Position numbers and translations under genes: made by a program. Below, one piece after another: positions 43,597-51,612 of a DNA stretch of 64,000 bases. A model generated the notes under the pieces. It was not told the origin of the DNA and did no database searches. It worked only from the letters and a program-made list of their open reading frames with translations. Positions within the stretch are counted from its first letter, which is position 1, and the number at the start of each line of letters is the position of its first letter. Origin of the DNA: Halomonas alkalicola (lineage in GTDB: Bacteria; Pseudomonadota; Gammaproteobacteria; Pseudomonadales; Halomonadaceae); assembly GCF_030704205.1 (NCBI RefSeq), contig NZ_CP131913.1, positions 1,364,001 through 1,428,000 of the forward strand, in the 5' to 3' direction.

Positions 43597-44090
43597 GAGC
43601 CATGGGTCGCCTGTTGCCCACCCCCACCCTGTCGCTGGTGCTGCTGGTCGTCTGGCTGCTGCTGGTGCGCAGCATCGCACCGGGCCAGCTGCTCCTCGGC
43701 GCCGCCCTGGCGGTGGGCATCCCGCTGCTCACCCGCGGCTTCTGGGAGCCGCTGCCCCAGGTCAGGCACCCCCTCAAGCTGGCCTGGTTCGTGCTGGTGG
43801 TGCTCTACGACATCGTCAAGGCCAACATCCATGTCAGCCTGCTGATCCTGTCACCGAAGCGTGAGCCCCACCCAGGCTTCATCGAGTACCCCCTGCAGGT
43901 CAAGGAACCGCTGACCATCACCCTGCTGGCCAACACCATCACCATGACCCCGGGGACCGTCTCCACCAATATCCGCCTGGACCGCTCATCGCTGCTGATC
44001 CATGTGCTCGACATGGAGGATGAGCAGGCGCTGGTGCGCGAGATACAGGAGCGCTACGAGCGCCCGCTCAAGGAGATCTTCGAATGCTAG
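43593..44090 (+). CDS. mrpE: Mrp antiporter subunit E, plus-strand operon
   Basis: A 165-residue subunit with N-terminal membrane helices, then FVLVVLYDIVKANIHVSLLIL and the MrpE motif TLLANTITMTPGTVSTNIRLDRSSLLIHVLDM. A charged EDEQALVREIQERYERPLKEIF tail closes it. It overlaps mrpD by four and mrpF by seven bases. Confidence 0.93.
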   Translation: MRAMGRLLPTPTLSLVLLVVWLLLVRSIAPGQLLLGAALAVGIPLLTRGFWEPLPQVRHPLKLAWFVLVVLYDIVKANIHVSLLILSPKREPHPGFIEYPLQVKEPLTITLLANTITMTPGTVSTNIRLDRSSLLIHVLDMEDEQALVREIQERYERPLKEIFEC

Positions 44091-44353
44091 AGACCGCGCT
44101 GATGATCAGCCTGGGCCTGATCGTGGCGGCCATGGCCATGAACGTGCTGCGCCTGGCCAGGGGGCCCGACGTGCCCGACCGCCTGCTGGCCCTGGACACC
44201 CTGTACGTCAACTCCATCGCGCTGATCGTGCTGCTGGGGCTGTGGCTCAACACCAAGACCTACTTCGAGGCGGCGATCCTGATCGCCATGCTGGGCTTCG
44301 TCGGTACCATGGCCATCTGCCGCTACCTGCTGCGCGGCGACATCATCGAGTGA
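44084..44353 (+). CDS. mrpF: Mrp antiporter subunit F, plus-strand operon
   Basis: An 89-residue subunit with three membrane helices. VLRLARGPDVPDRLLALDTLYVNSIALIVLLGLWL is the conserved MrpF core. FEAAILIAMLGFVGTMAICRYLLRG follows. It lies in the tightly packed operon, overlapping mrpE, and is followed ten bases later by mrpG. Confidence 0.94.
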   Translation: MLETALMISLGLIVAAMAMNVLRLARGPDVPDRLLALDTLYVNSIALIVLLGLWLNTKTYFEAAILIAMLGFVGTMAICRYLLRGDIIE

Positions 44354-44363
44354 GGAGGCACCC

Positions 44364-44813
44364 ATGAGCTTCACCCTGCTGGCCGAAGGCGTCGTCGCCT
44401 TCCTGCTGGTGGCAGGCGGCGTGTTCGCCTTCACCGGCTCCCTGGGCATGCTGCAGTTCAAGGACTTCTTCATGCGCCTGCACGGCCCCACCAAGGGCAC
44501 CACCCTGGGGATCGGCTGCGTGCTGATCGCCTCGATGCTCTACTTCACGGTGACCCAACGGGAGTTCCACGTGCAGGAGCTGCTGATCACCCTGTTCCTC
44601 TTCATCACCGCGCCGGTTACCGGCCATATGCTGGCCAAGACCGGGCTGCACATGCACCTGCGCTTCACCACCGGGACCCGCGGCTCGCTGCCGGAGCTGC
44701 GCGACGAGGACGTCGGCCAGAGCCGGGTGGCGCGACCCGCCAAGGCGCGCCACCCGTGGCGCACCCGCCAGTCACGCCAGAGGTCTCGCCAGAAGTCCCG
44801 CCTGCCCCGCTGA
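44364..44813 (+). CDS. mrpG: Mrp antiporter subunit G, plus-strand operon
   Basis: A 149-residue subunit. AFTGSLGMLQFKDFFMRLHGPTKGTTLGIGCVLIASMLYF is the MrpG core, and FLFITAPVTGHMLAKTGLHMHL is the third helix. The C-terminal tail is unusually basic (RHPWRTRQSRQRSRQKSR), unlike the acidic tail of the minus-strand MnhG. GAGGAGGC precedes the ATG. Last gene of this operon; hemH is convergent. Confidence 0.93.
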   Translation: MSFTLLAEGVVAFLLVAGGVFAFTGSLGMLQFKDFFMRLHGPTKGTTLGIGCVLIASMLYFTVTQREFHVQELLITLFLFITAPVTGHMLAKTGLHMHLRFTTGTRGSLPELRDEDVGQSRVARPAKARHPWRTRQSRQRSRQKSRLPR

Positions 44814-44824
44814 TACCGGCACAC

Positions 44825-44851
44825 CGCCCGGCGGCCCTCAGGCCCCGGGCG
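44825..44851. terminator. Stem-loop between convergent mrpG and hemH
   Basis: Arms CGCCCGG-C-GGCC and GGCC-CCGGGCG pair over 11 bases with a single bulge and a CTCA loop. One arm covers the last codons of hemH. It may end transcripts from both sides; no T-tract is present. Confidence 0.45.
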
Positions 44852-45938
44852 CTACCCAGCCGGAGAGCTCGTTGCCGATGATGGCGAGCAGCGCCGCGAT
44901 ATGGTCGTCGCGGGCATTCAGGCAGGGCACGTAGGTGAAGGTCTCCCCCCCCGCGGCCAGGAAGGCGTCGCGGATCTCCTCCTCGATCTCCTCCAGGGTC
45001 TCCACGCAGTCGGCGGAGAAGGCCGGCGAGATCACCGCGATATGCTTCTTCCCCTGACGGGCCAGCTCGGCCACGTGCTCCACGGTCTGGGGGCCGACCC
45101 ACTCCTCGGGGCCGAACTGGGACTGAAAGGCGGTCTGGATCGCCTCGCCCTCCCAGCCCAGCGCCTCGCGCAGCAATCGCGTGGTCTTCTGGCACTGGCA
45201 GTGGTAGGGGTCGCCCTCCATCAGGAAGCGCTTGGGCACCCCGTGGTAGGAGGCCACCAGCACCTCGGGCGGCGTCGCCGCGGCCTCGTAAGCCTCGCGC
45301 ACCGTAGCGGCCAGCGCCTCGATGTACTGGGGGTGTTCGAAGTAGGCGGGCACGGTACGCAGGGCCGGCTGCCACTTGAGCTGCATCAGGGTGCGAAAGG
45401 CCTGGTCGTTGGCGGTCGCCGTGGTGGGCGAGGCGTACGGGGGGTAGAGCGGGAAGAATAGGATCTTCTCGCAGCCCGCGGCCTGCATGCGCTTCAGCAC
45501 GCTGTCGGTGGAGGGGTTGCCGTAGCGCATGCAGAAGTCGACCATCACCTGCTCGCCGTAGCGCGCCGCGAGCCCCTCGGCCACCTTGCGGGTCTGCTCC
45601 CGGGTCGTGGTCAAAAGCGGGCTCTCGTCCTTCTCGGTGTTCCAGATGCTCCGATAGGCCTCGCCGGACTTGAAGGGCCGCCGCGCCAGGATGATCAGCT
45701 GCAGCAGCGGCTGCCACTTCCAGCTCGGGTAGTCCACCACCCGCTTGTCGGAGAGAAACTCGCTGAGGTAGCGGCGCATGGACCAGTAGTCGGTGGCGTC
45801 CGGGGTGCCCAGGTTGGCCAGCACCACGCCGACTCGGGCGCGCCGAACGGGCGGATGGTCGCTGGGCGCATGGGCCAGGCGGCCCTCGCCGGGACGGTCC
45901 ATGGCCTGGCTGGCCGAATCCTTGGTCTCAGTGGTCAT
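44838..45938 (-). CDS. hemH: Ferrochelatase HemH
   Basis: Inserts Fe2+ into protoporphyrin IX, the last step of heme synthesis. The 366-residue protein has GVVLANLGTPDATDYWSMRRYLSEFLSD near residue 37, the catalytic histidine in VLVASYHGVPKRFLMEGDPYHCQCQ near residue 240, and the conserved acidic patch CVETLEEIEEEIRD near residue 315. An N-terminal extension of about 35 hydrophilic residues precedes the conserved fold. The divergent DCC-family gene is 121 bases away. Confidence 0.95.
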   Translation of the reverse strand: MTTETKDSASQAMDRPGEGRLAHAPSDHPPVRRARVGVVLANLGTPDATDYWSMRRYLSEFLSDKRVVDYPSWKWQPLLQLIILARRPFKSGEAYRSIWNTEKDESPLLTTTREQTRKVAEGLAARYGEQVMVDFCMRYGNPSTDSVLKRMQAAGCEKILFFPLYPPYASPTTATANDQAFRTLMQLKWQPALRTVPAYFEHPQYIEALAATVREAYEAAATPPEVLVASYHGVPKRFLMEGDPYHCQCQKTTRLLREALGWEGEAIQTAFQSQFGPEEWVGPQTVEHVAELARQGKKHIAVISPAFSADCVETLEEIEEEIRDAFLAAGGETFTYVPCLNARDDHIAALLAIIGNELSGWVAPGA

Positions 45939-46018
45939 GGGGGGGCTCCTTGGTCGATGCGCACGAAGTGATGAGATGCGGCTAGTGTATCAGGCCGCTC
46001 GCCCGACGGGGGATCGAG

Positions 46019-46042
46019 TTGTACTATCAGATACATTTGTAC
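46019..46042. promoter_or_regulatory. TTGTAC direct repeats with TACA-TT-TGTA dyad upstream of the DCC-family gene
   Basis: TTGTAC occurs at 46019-46024 and again at 46037-46042, and the perfect dyad TACA-TT-TGTA occupies 46032-46041. The block is just upstream of the GTG at 46060. A related dyad lies in the candidate promoter of the photolyase operon. It may be a binding site for a common regulator; this is inference. Confidence 0.35.
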
Positions 46043-46059
46043 AGCTTGAGGTAAACCCC

Positions 46060-46458
46060 GTGAATCGACGCCCCGCCCTCTCCGCCACGCCGCCGGTCAT
46101 CCTCTATCACGACGGCCACTGCCCGCTCTGCCAGCGGGAGGTGGCCTGGCTGGCGCGCCATCCGCGGCGCGAGCGCGTGGCCCTGGTGGACATCCAGGCA
46201 GCGGAGTTCGACGCCACGGCGCTGGGGCGTACCTTCGAGGCGATGATCGGGCGGTTGCACCTGAGGGATGCCGAGGGGCGCTGGTTCATCGGCATGGATG
46301 CCAGCCGGGCGCTCTACGCCGTGCTGGGGTATCGGCGGCTGGTCTGGTTGAGCAGCCTGCGGGGGGTGGCGCCGGTGATGAACGCGGGGTATCGCTGGTT
46401 TGCCCGCCGCCGGGTGCGCCTGGGGCGCTGGCTGGAGGGTCGGCGGCGGAAACGGTAG
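46060..46458 (+). CDS. DCC-family thiol-disulfide oxidoreductase-like protein (DUF393)
   Basis: A 132-residue protein with the family-defining motif ILYHDGHCPLCQREVAWLARH near residue 14, containing a CxxC pair, then VDIQAAEFDATALG and DAEGRWFIGMDASRALYAVLGYRRL. The C terminus is basic. DUF393 members are thioredoxin-like by prediction, without a proven substrate. I use the GTG at 46060, preceded by TTGAGGT; there is no in-frame ATG nearby. Relatives are often found with photolyases, and its promoter dyad resembles that of the photolyase operon. Confidence 0.85.
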   Translation: MNRRPALSATPPVILYHDGHCPLCQREVAWLARHPRRERVALVDIQAAEFDATALGRTFEAMIGRLHLRDAEGRWFIGMDASRALYAVLGYRRLVWLSSLRGVAPVMNAGYRWFARRRVRLGRWLEGRRRKR

Positions 46459-46510
46459 GCGGGAAAACGAAGAGGGCGCCCCTCGATGGTGCGGGGGCCG
46501 GATGGAGGGC

Positions 46511-46814
46511 CTAGAAGACCAGCGCATGCGCGCGAGGAGAGCGGGTCGTGGTAGTGGGCGTCGCGGCCGACCACCTCGTCGTGAGGCACGTACTGCACCA
46601 GATAGGCGCGATGGATGCCGGCGCGCTTGAGCTCGAGATAGACGTCGTCGAGGGCGCGGAAGAGCACCGGCTTGCCCTGGCGGGTCAGCATGTGGCGCTG
46701 CCCCTCGATATCCTCCAGCTCCACCTGATAGAAGCGGCTGCCGGCATGACCGATGACACGGATCTCGTAGTTGTCGTGATGGGCCGCGAAGGCCTTGAGG
46801 TCCTTGAATTCCAT
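46511..46814 (-). CDS. Small conserved protein (DUF6482-like), 3' end frameshifted
   Basis: The protein starts MEFKDLKAFAAHHDNYEIRV at 46814 after GGGAGGG and continues through GSRFYQVELEDIEGQRHMLTRQGKPVLFRALDDVYLELKRAGIHRAYLVQYVPHDEVVGRDAHYHDPLSSR. It resembles a small family I recall as DUF6482 from Halomonas and Pseudomonas; I am not certain of the number. After SSR the frame runs on for about 65 arginine/proline-rich codons, antisense to the DCC-family gene. A shift of one base in the GCGCGC run near 46525-46535 instead gives an LVF ending at the TAG at 46511-46513, for a protein of about 100 residues. I therefore report the gene with a frame break. Confidence 0.6.
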
Positions 46815-46933
46815 GCTTCCCTCCCGGGTATCTTGTGATTGCAGTTCCGAACAGCCTGAGGCCACAGCGTGACGCCTGGATGACGGCTGCATGTCGAGAC
46901 TATGACCATCGAGACCCGGGAGGGTTCCGCAAG

Positions 46934-47227
46934 TTACTGATAGCTGGAGGGATCGATCGCCTTGCCCAGGGAGTTGCGGTCGATCCACTTGCCCGCCTTG
47001 GTCTCCTTGTAGCGAAACACCACGCTGTCGCCGACCTGCACCGGCAGTTCGGCGTCCTCGGTCTGGTAGCTGTAGGCCTCGCCCTCCACCACCAGGTGGT
47101 AGCGATAGAGGTCGGGCATGCCCAGCCACTCCTTGAAGGGGCCTTCACGCTCCAGGGACTGGAGCTCGCCGCGCGCCTGTAGCTTGGGGGTACGCTGCCG
47201 ACTGCCGCGCCGAAATCCGCCTGCCAT
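46934..47227 (-). CDS. Conserved hypothetical small protein
   Basis: A 97-residue hydrophilic protein with no signal peptide or membrane helix. It starts with a basic MAGGFRRGSRQRTPKLQARGE segment, then EWLGMPDLYRYHLVVEGEAYSYQTEDAELPVQVGDSVVFRYKETKAGKWIDRNSLGKAID, which looks like a small beta-rich domain. I do not recognise the family. It lies upstream of the DUF6482-like gene on the same strand, 119 bases away. Codon use looks normal for the window. Confidence 0.65.
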   Translation of the reverse strand: MAGGFRRGSRQRTPKLQARGELQSLEREGPFKEWLGMPDLYRYHLVVEGEAYSYQTEDAELPVQVGDSVVFRYKETKAGKWIDRNSLGKAIDPSSYQ

Positions 47228-47326
47228 GCTGCCTCCTCGATTCTCACTGCCCGGCTCGATTTGCCCGGGCCTGGGGGGTTGGCATTATACGGCCCCGCTC
47301 GCCGGGCTCAAGCCGGGCGCCTCGGC

Positions 47327-50300
47327 CTACTCGCCGAAGGTGTCGCCGTAGCTGTCCGGGGCCAGGTCCTCGAAGCGGGTGTACTTGCCGATGAAGGCCA
47401 TGTGCACCGTGCCGATGGGGCCGTTACGCTGCTTGCCGATGATCAGTTCGGCGAGGCCCTGGTTGTCGGGGTTGTCCGGGTTGTAGACCTCGTCGCGATA
47501 GACGAAGGCGATGACGTCTGCATCCTGTTCGATGGCGCCGGAGTTATGAGTGACGATGCCGTCGGCCAGCCAGCAGGCATTGCCGGGCACCGTCAGGTCG
47601 AAGACCTCCTCCTCTCCCTCGGCCACGATCTCGACGATACGATCCCAGAAGAGGTCGTCTTCCAGGCGGGACTTCAGCGCCTCTTCATCCAGCAACTGCG
47701 CGTAACTTGCCAGGGTCGTGCGCGAAGGAGCGAAGCCGAAGTGCGAGCTGCCGCCATAAGACGTCCCTCGCAGGCGCGCCATCTCCCGCTGACTGACGCC
47801 GCGTTCTGCCATCAGGGCCTTGACCTCCCGGAAGGCCTCACGGGGAAGGGTGTCGATATTGGTATTGGGGATGACACCGGCCAGATGCGCCAGCAGCTCG
47901 GCGGCACGAGCCTGCTGCTCGCCGAACGCGCCGACGCGCTCCAGGAAGCGGCGCTGCGGCTCGACCCCCGAGATATCCGCGGTGAACCAGCCCTCACCAC
48001 CCTTCGCAACGATATGCTTGATCCTGGCCTGAATACCGAAGCGTAGCAGCAGGGCCGCCACATCATCGACCAGGCGGCGGCTGGCGGTGCTGAAATAGAT
48101 GCGCCCGCGCCCCCGGGCACTCAGGGTGATGCTGCCATCGGTCGCCCACAGGTGACGCAGGAAGAGCGCCAGCTGATCATCATCGAGGCGGAAGATACCT
48201 TCGGGAAGGTGTTTCTCCCGGGAGCGCTGGCCGAAGATACCCAGCGCCTTGAGCCACTTTCCCACCCCCGCCGGGTGCCAGCGATTGCCGTTGCCGGCAA
48301 TCACCAGCTGGTGCCAGCAGCCGCGCCCGGGATGACGGCTGACTCGGGAGCCGAGCGCTTCGGCGGCTTCCGTCACCGCCCGGCTGTTGGCCTCGCTGGC
48401 GGTGGTATAACGCAGCGGTTGGCCGGAGACATAGCTGCCATCCCCCACCAGATGGGCCAGCAGGATCAATGCCTCGTCATCCCAGCGCTCGGGGCGCGCA
48501 GGCGCCGGCAGATGGCTGGCCAGGGCCAGGCGGTCCCCCTCTCCCAGCTCCGACAGCGTCTTCCAGCCCTCCCAGGCCCGCAGCCGGTGCTCGGCGGTGC
48601 AGCGCAGAGTCCGCCCGCTGGCCAGGCGCACACGCCACACGGGGCGCCGCCCCACCGGCCACACCTTGTCGCTGGCCGCCGGCTCCAGACGTCCGGCGGC
48701 ATTGACCGACCACAGCCGCGGCGTCTGCCCCACCAGCTCCGCGATGGGGCGGCGCGTGCCATCGGTCAGCATGACCAGGGTGTCGCCGGTCACGCACTCA
48801 CGCAGGTCCGACATCACCGGGCGCTTGTTGGGGCGCTGCTCCAGGGAGCGGTTGAGCTGGGAGAGCGCCACCACCGGGCAGCCGAACTCCTTGGCCATGC
48901 CCTTGAGCGAGCGGGAGATCTCGGAGATCTCCCCGGTGCGGTTCTCGGAGAAACCGGGAATCTGCATCAGCTGCAGGTAGTCGATCATCACCAGACCGAC
49001 GTTGCCGTGCTCGCGCACCACCCGCCGGATGCGCGAGCGCATCTCGTTAGGGGAGAGCGCCGCGGTGTCGTCGATGAACAGCTGCTTGTCCTTGAGCAGG
49101 TTCACCGCCGAGGTGAGCCGCGGCCAGTCCTCGTCCTCCAGCTGGCCGGTCCGCACCCGGGTCTGGTCGATGCGCCCCAGCGACGAGAGCATGCGCAGCA
49201 TCAGCGACTCGGCGGGCATCTCCATGGAGAAGACCATCACCGGACGGTCGCTGGCGATCACCGCATGCTCCACCAGGTTCATGGCGAAGGTGGTGTTGTG
49301 GACGCAGACATCCTCGGCGACGAAGTTATGGGTCCCGTCCACGGTCAGGTCATAGACCTGCTGATGCCCCAGAGGGGTGATCTCGACGATCTCGTCCCAG
49401 TAGAGGTCCGAGTCGGCCAGGTTCGCCAGGTACTCATCCTCCAGCACAGCGGCGAGCTCCGCCGCGCGCGCCCGCGACAGGCAGCGCTCGCTGCCGCCGC
49501 TGAGGTGCAGATTACCACCCTCGGGCAGCCGGCGACCGGCCGCTTCGAACAGGTGACGCCAGGAGCGCTCTCCCTTGATCGCCTTCACATAGCGATTGAC
49601 CGAGCGCGGAAGGCTGTCGCGATTGCTGTGATGCCGCTTGCCGCCCAGACACGCCTGGACCTCGGCTAGCCGTGACTCCTTGCCAAAGATCCCGATCTCG
49701 GCGACAAAGGTCTCGATGCTGGCGCGGTCGAGAATCTCCAGCTCCCAGGGCAGGCAGTCAGGACTGGCCTTGGCGTGGGGCTTCTCACGCACCTTGGCCA
49801 GGATGCCGAAGCGCAGCAGCAGGTGCTGCACCTCACGGATCAGTTCCCGGCTGGATGAGGCGTAGCTGACCCTGGCCTGGCCGCTGGCCTGCACGAAGGC
49901 GCTGCCGTCACAGGCGAAAAGCCGGTTGAGGAAGAGTGCCAGCAGCGGCTTCTCGAGGCGGAAGATTCCGGCAGGCATCCGCTTTGCGGTGGCTTTCATC
50001 CCCCATACCCCATGGGCCTCCAGGAAGCGCCGCATCGGGCTGCTGGCATTCTTCGCCGCCCGGGCGTAGTCGTCCACTTCGAGCTCGGCCGGCGGAACCT
50101 CCAGTACGTGGCAGAGCCGCCCGAAGGTTGCCTCGGCGGGCATGGCCCGGCCCTGGCACCAGCCACTCACCGCCGCCTTGCTGACGTTGAGCGCACCCGC
50201 CAGGACCTCCCCGGTCATCCCGGCCCGAGCCAGGGCCCCGCGAAGCGCCCTGCCGAAGGCCTCGCGTGCCGTCACCAGGGCCTGGGGCTCACGGCTCACA

Positions 50301-51472
50301 CGCAGGGCGGGAGTGCGCCCGGCGCTCTCCACCGGCCGGCACACCAGCCCGGGAAAGGCCGCCACCGCCTCGTCGAACTCCGCGCGCAGGCGCGGGTCGG
50401 CGTTGGTGAAGAGCGCATTGGTCTGGGTCGTGCCGCCGTCCGCGATCATGTAGGCCAGCACCTTCACCTGATGCTCCGGCAGGCGCTCCCGGCCGAAGAC
50501 CGGCAACCGCCTCGGCACGGCCACACGCTCCCCTACCGCGAGGCGCTCCAGAGGCTGCCAGCCGTCGCCCGTCAAGAAGGGGTGCGTAAGGGTCGTGCAG
50601 ATCTCGCGGCCCAGCGCCGTGCGAACCCGGAAGACGGGCTTGCACCCATCATCCACGAAGGCGCTGGCGCACGCCGGCGCCAGACGAAAGTCATCACCCA
50701 GAGAGAGCAGGTCGGCCTGCTGTCGGGCCACCAGCTCATCGATGGTGACCAGCGCACCGCTGGCCGGGTCCACCAGGCGCGAGCCGGCCATGATGCATTT
50801 GCCCATGGAGGGCCGCCCCGCGATGATCACCAGGTCCGAAGGCTGCAGGCCCGAGGTCATCTCGTCCAGGTCGCGGAAGCCGGTGGAGAGCCCGGTCATC
50901 TCCCCCTTCATGTTGAAGAGCTCGTCGATGCGATCCACCGCCTTGGCGAGCAGCTCGCTCATGCCGATGGGCCCGCCCGACTTGGGGCGCTCCTCGCTGA
51001 TCTGGAACACCAGCCGCTCGGCTTCGTCGACCAGCTCGTCCGCCGGCCGCCCCTGGGGGCTGAAGGCGCCGTCGGCGATCTGGCTGGCGGCGCGGATCAG
51101 CTTGCGCAGGGTGGCGCGCTCGCGAACGATATCGGCGTAAGCGCGGATGTTGCTGGCCGAGGGGGTGTTGCGGGCCAGCTCGGCGAGGTAGGCGAGCCCC
51201 CCCACGGTATCGAGCTGGTCGCGCCCCTCGAGCGCCTCGGAGAGGGTCACCACGTCCAGCGGGCGGGCCGCCTCGGCCAGCCCCGCCATGACGTTGAAGA
51301 TCAGCCGGTGCTCGTAGCGGTAGAAGTCGTCGGCCACCAGACGGTCGGCGACGTTGTCCCATGCCTGATTGTCGAGCATCAGGCCACCCAGCACCGACTG
51401 CTCCGCCTCCAGCGAGTGGGGCGGCACCTTGAGGGCGGCGGTTTCCTTGTCGTGCTCGAGGAGCTCGTTCAT
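47327..51472 (-). CDS. dnaB: Replicative DNA helicase DnaB precursor with two inteins
   Basis: Unwinds DNA ahead of the replication fork. The 1381-residue precursor contains three DnaB extein segments totalling 462 residues, the normal DnaB length. The N-terminal domain has PPHSLEAEQSVLGGLMLDNQAWD. Walker A (IAGRPSMGK then TTFAMN) is split by intein 1. Walker B is in VGLVMIDYLQLM. The conserved SDLRE-SGAIEQDADVI segment is split by intein 2. Each intein has an N-terminal cysteine and a C-terminal His-Asn, and the next extein residues are Thr and Ser, so both should splice. I prefer the ATG at 51472 with AGGTG upstream; a GTG at 51484 is also open. It is last in rpsF-rpsR-DUF2232-rplI-dnaB. 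Confidence 0.95.
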   Translation of the reverse strand: MNELLEHDKETAALKVPPHSLEAEQSVLGGLMLDNQAWDNVADRLVADDFYRYEHRLIFNVMAGLAEAARPLDVVTLSEALEGRDQLDTVGGLAYLAELARNTPSASNIRAYADIVRERATLRKLIRAASQIADGAFSPQGRPADELVDEAERLVFQISEERPKSGGPIGMSELLAKAVDRIDELFNMKGEMTGLSTGFRDLDEMTSGLQPSDLVIIAGRPSMGKCIMAGSRLVDPASGALVTIDELVARQQADLLSLGDDFRLAPACASAFVDDGCKPVFRVRTALGREICTTLTHPFLTGDGWQPLERLAVGERVAVPRRLPVFGRERLPEHQVKVLAYMIADGGTTQTNALFTNADPRLRAEFDEAVAAFPGLVCRPVESAGRTPALRVSREPQALVTAREAFGRALRGALARAGMTGEVLAGALNVSKAAVSGWCQGRAMPAEATFGRLCHVLEVPPAELEVDDYARAAKNASSPMRRFLEAHGVWGMKATAKRMPAGIFRLEKPLLALFLNRLFACDGSAFVQASGQARVSYASSSRELIREVQHLLLRFGILAKVREKPHAKASPDCLPWELEILDRASIETFVAEIGIFGKESRLAEVQACLGGKRHHSNRDSLPRSVNRYVKAIKGERSWRHLFEAAGRRLPEGGNLHLSGGSERCLSRARAAELAAVLEDEYLANLADSDLYWDEIVEITPLGHQQVYDLTVDGTHNFVAEDVCVHNTTFAMNLVEHAVIASDRPVMVFSMEMPAESLMLRMLSSLGRIDQTRVRTGQLEDEDWPRLTSAVNLLKDKQLFIDDTAALSPNEMRSRIRRVVREHGNVGLVMIDYLQLMQIPGFSENRTGEISEISRSLKGMAKEFGCPVVALSQLNRSLEQRPNKRPVMSDLRECVTGDTLVMLTDGTRRPIAELVGQTPRLWSVNAAGRLEPAASDKVWPVGRRPVWRVRLASGRTLRCTAEHRLRAWEGWKTLSELGEGDRLALASHLPAPARPERWDDEALILLAHLVGDGSYVSGQPLRYTTASEANSRAVTEAAEALGSRVSRHPGRGCWHQLVIAGNGNRWHPAGVGKWLKALGIFGQRSREKHLPEGIFRLDDDQLALFLRHLWATDGSITLSARGRGRIYFSTASRRLVDDVAALLLRFGIQARIKHIVAKGGEGWFTADISGVEPQRRFLERVGAFGEQQARAAELLAHLAGVIPNTNIDTLPREAFREVKALMAERGVSQREMARLRGTSYGGSSHFGFAPSRTTLASYAQLLDEEALKSRLEDDLFWDRIVEIVAEGEEEVFDLTVPGNACWLADGIVTHNSGAIEQDADVIAFVYRDEVYNPDNPDNQGLAELIIGKQRNGPIGTVHMAFIGKYTRFEDLAPDSYGDTFGE
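47543..48796 (-). other. DnaB intein 2 (418 residues) with LAGLIDADG endonuclease
   Basis: It starts at Cys in CVTGDTLVMLTDG directly after SDLRE and ends VTHN directly before SGAIEQD. Splicing block B is RTLRCTAEHRL, with the TxxH motif at intein residues 67-70. Blocks F and G are EEEVFDLTVPGNACWLADG and GIVTHN. A dodecapeptide homing endonuclease is indicated by LAHLVGDGSY near residues 113-122 and LRHLWATDGSI near 213-223. A helix-turn-helix-like stretch, ERGVSQREMARLRGTSYGG, is near 331-349. Confidence 0.93.
49295..50797 (-). other. DnaB intein 1 (501 residues) with LAGLIDADG endonuclease and HTH domain
   Basis: Inserted inside the Walker A loop, between Lys of RPSMGK and Thr of TTFAMN. 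It begins CIMAGSRLVDPASGALVTIDEL and ends DVCVHN. Block B is ICTTLTHPFLT, with TxxH at intein residues 69-72; block F is QQVYDLTVDGTHNFVAED. Endonuclease motifs are VLAYMIADGGT near residues 113-123 and LNRLFACDGSA near 290-300. Between them, at about 180-245, lies an XRE-type helix-turn-helix (MTGEVLAGALNVSKAAVSGW). Confidence 0.93.
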
Positions 51473-51550
51473 GGCGAGGGGCACCTGGGTAACGCGGGGA
51501 GCTCATTCTACCCCAGGCCGCTGGCTCTGCCAGCGGCCGAAAAAGACGCA

Positions 51551-51580
51551 GGGGCGCGAGGATCTCTCCTCGCGCCCCTG
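51551..51580 (-). terminator. Intrinsic terminator after rplI
   Basis: Arms AGGGGCGCGAGGA and TCCTCGCGCCCCT pair perfectly over 13 bases with a 4-base loop. On the minus strand the stem is followed by GCGTCTTTTTCGG. It separates rplI from dnaB, so dnaB may depend partly on read-through or on its own promoter. Confidence 0.85.
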
Positions 51581-51612
51581 GTGTCGCCCCGCAGGGCGAT
51601 GGCGGACCGGTG

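Noticed and set aside
46314..46510. Run-on C terminus of the DUF6482-like protein
   Set aside because: It is antisense to the DCC-family gene and has no similarity to the conserved part. A one-base shift restores a sensible stop.
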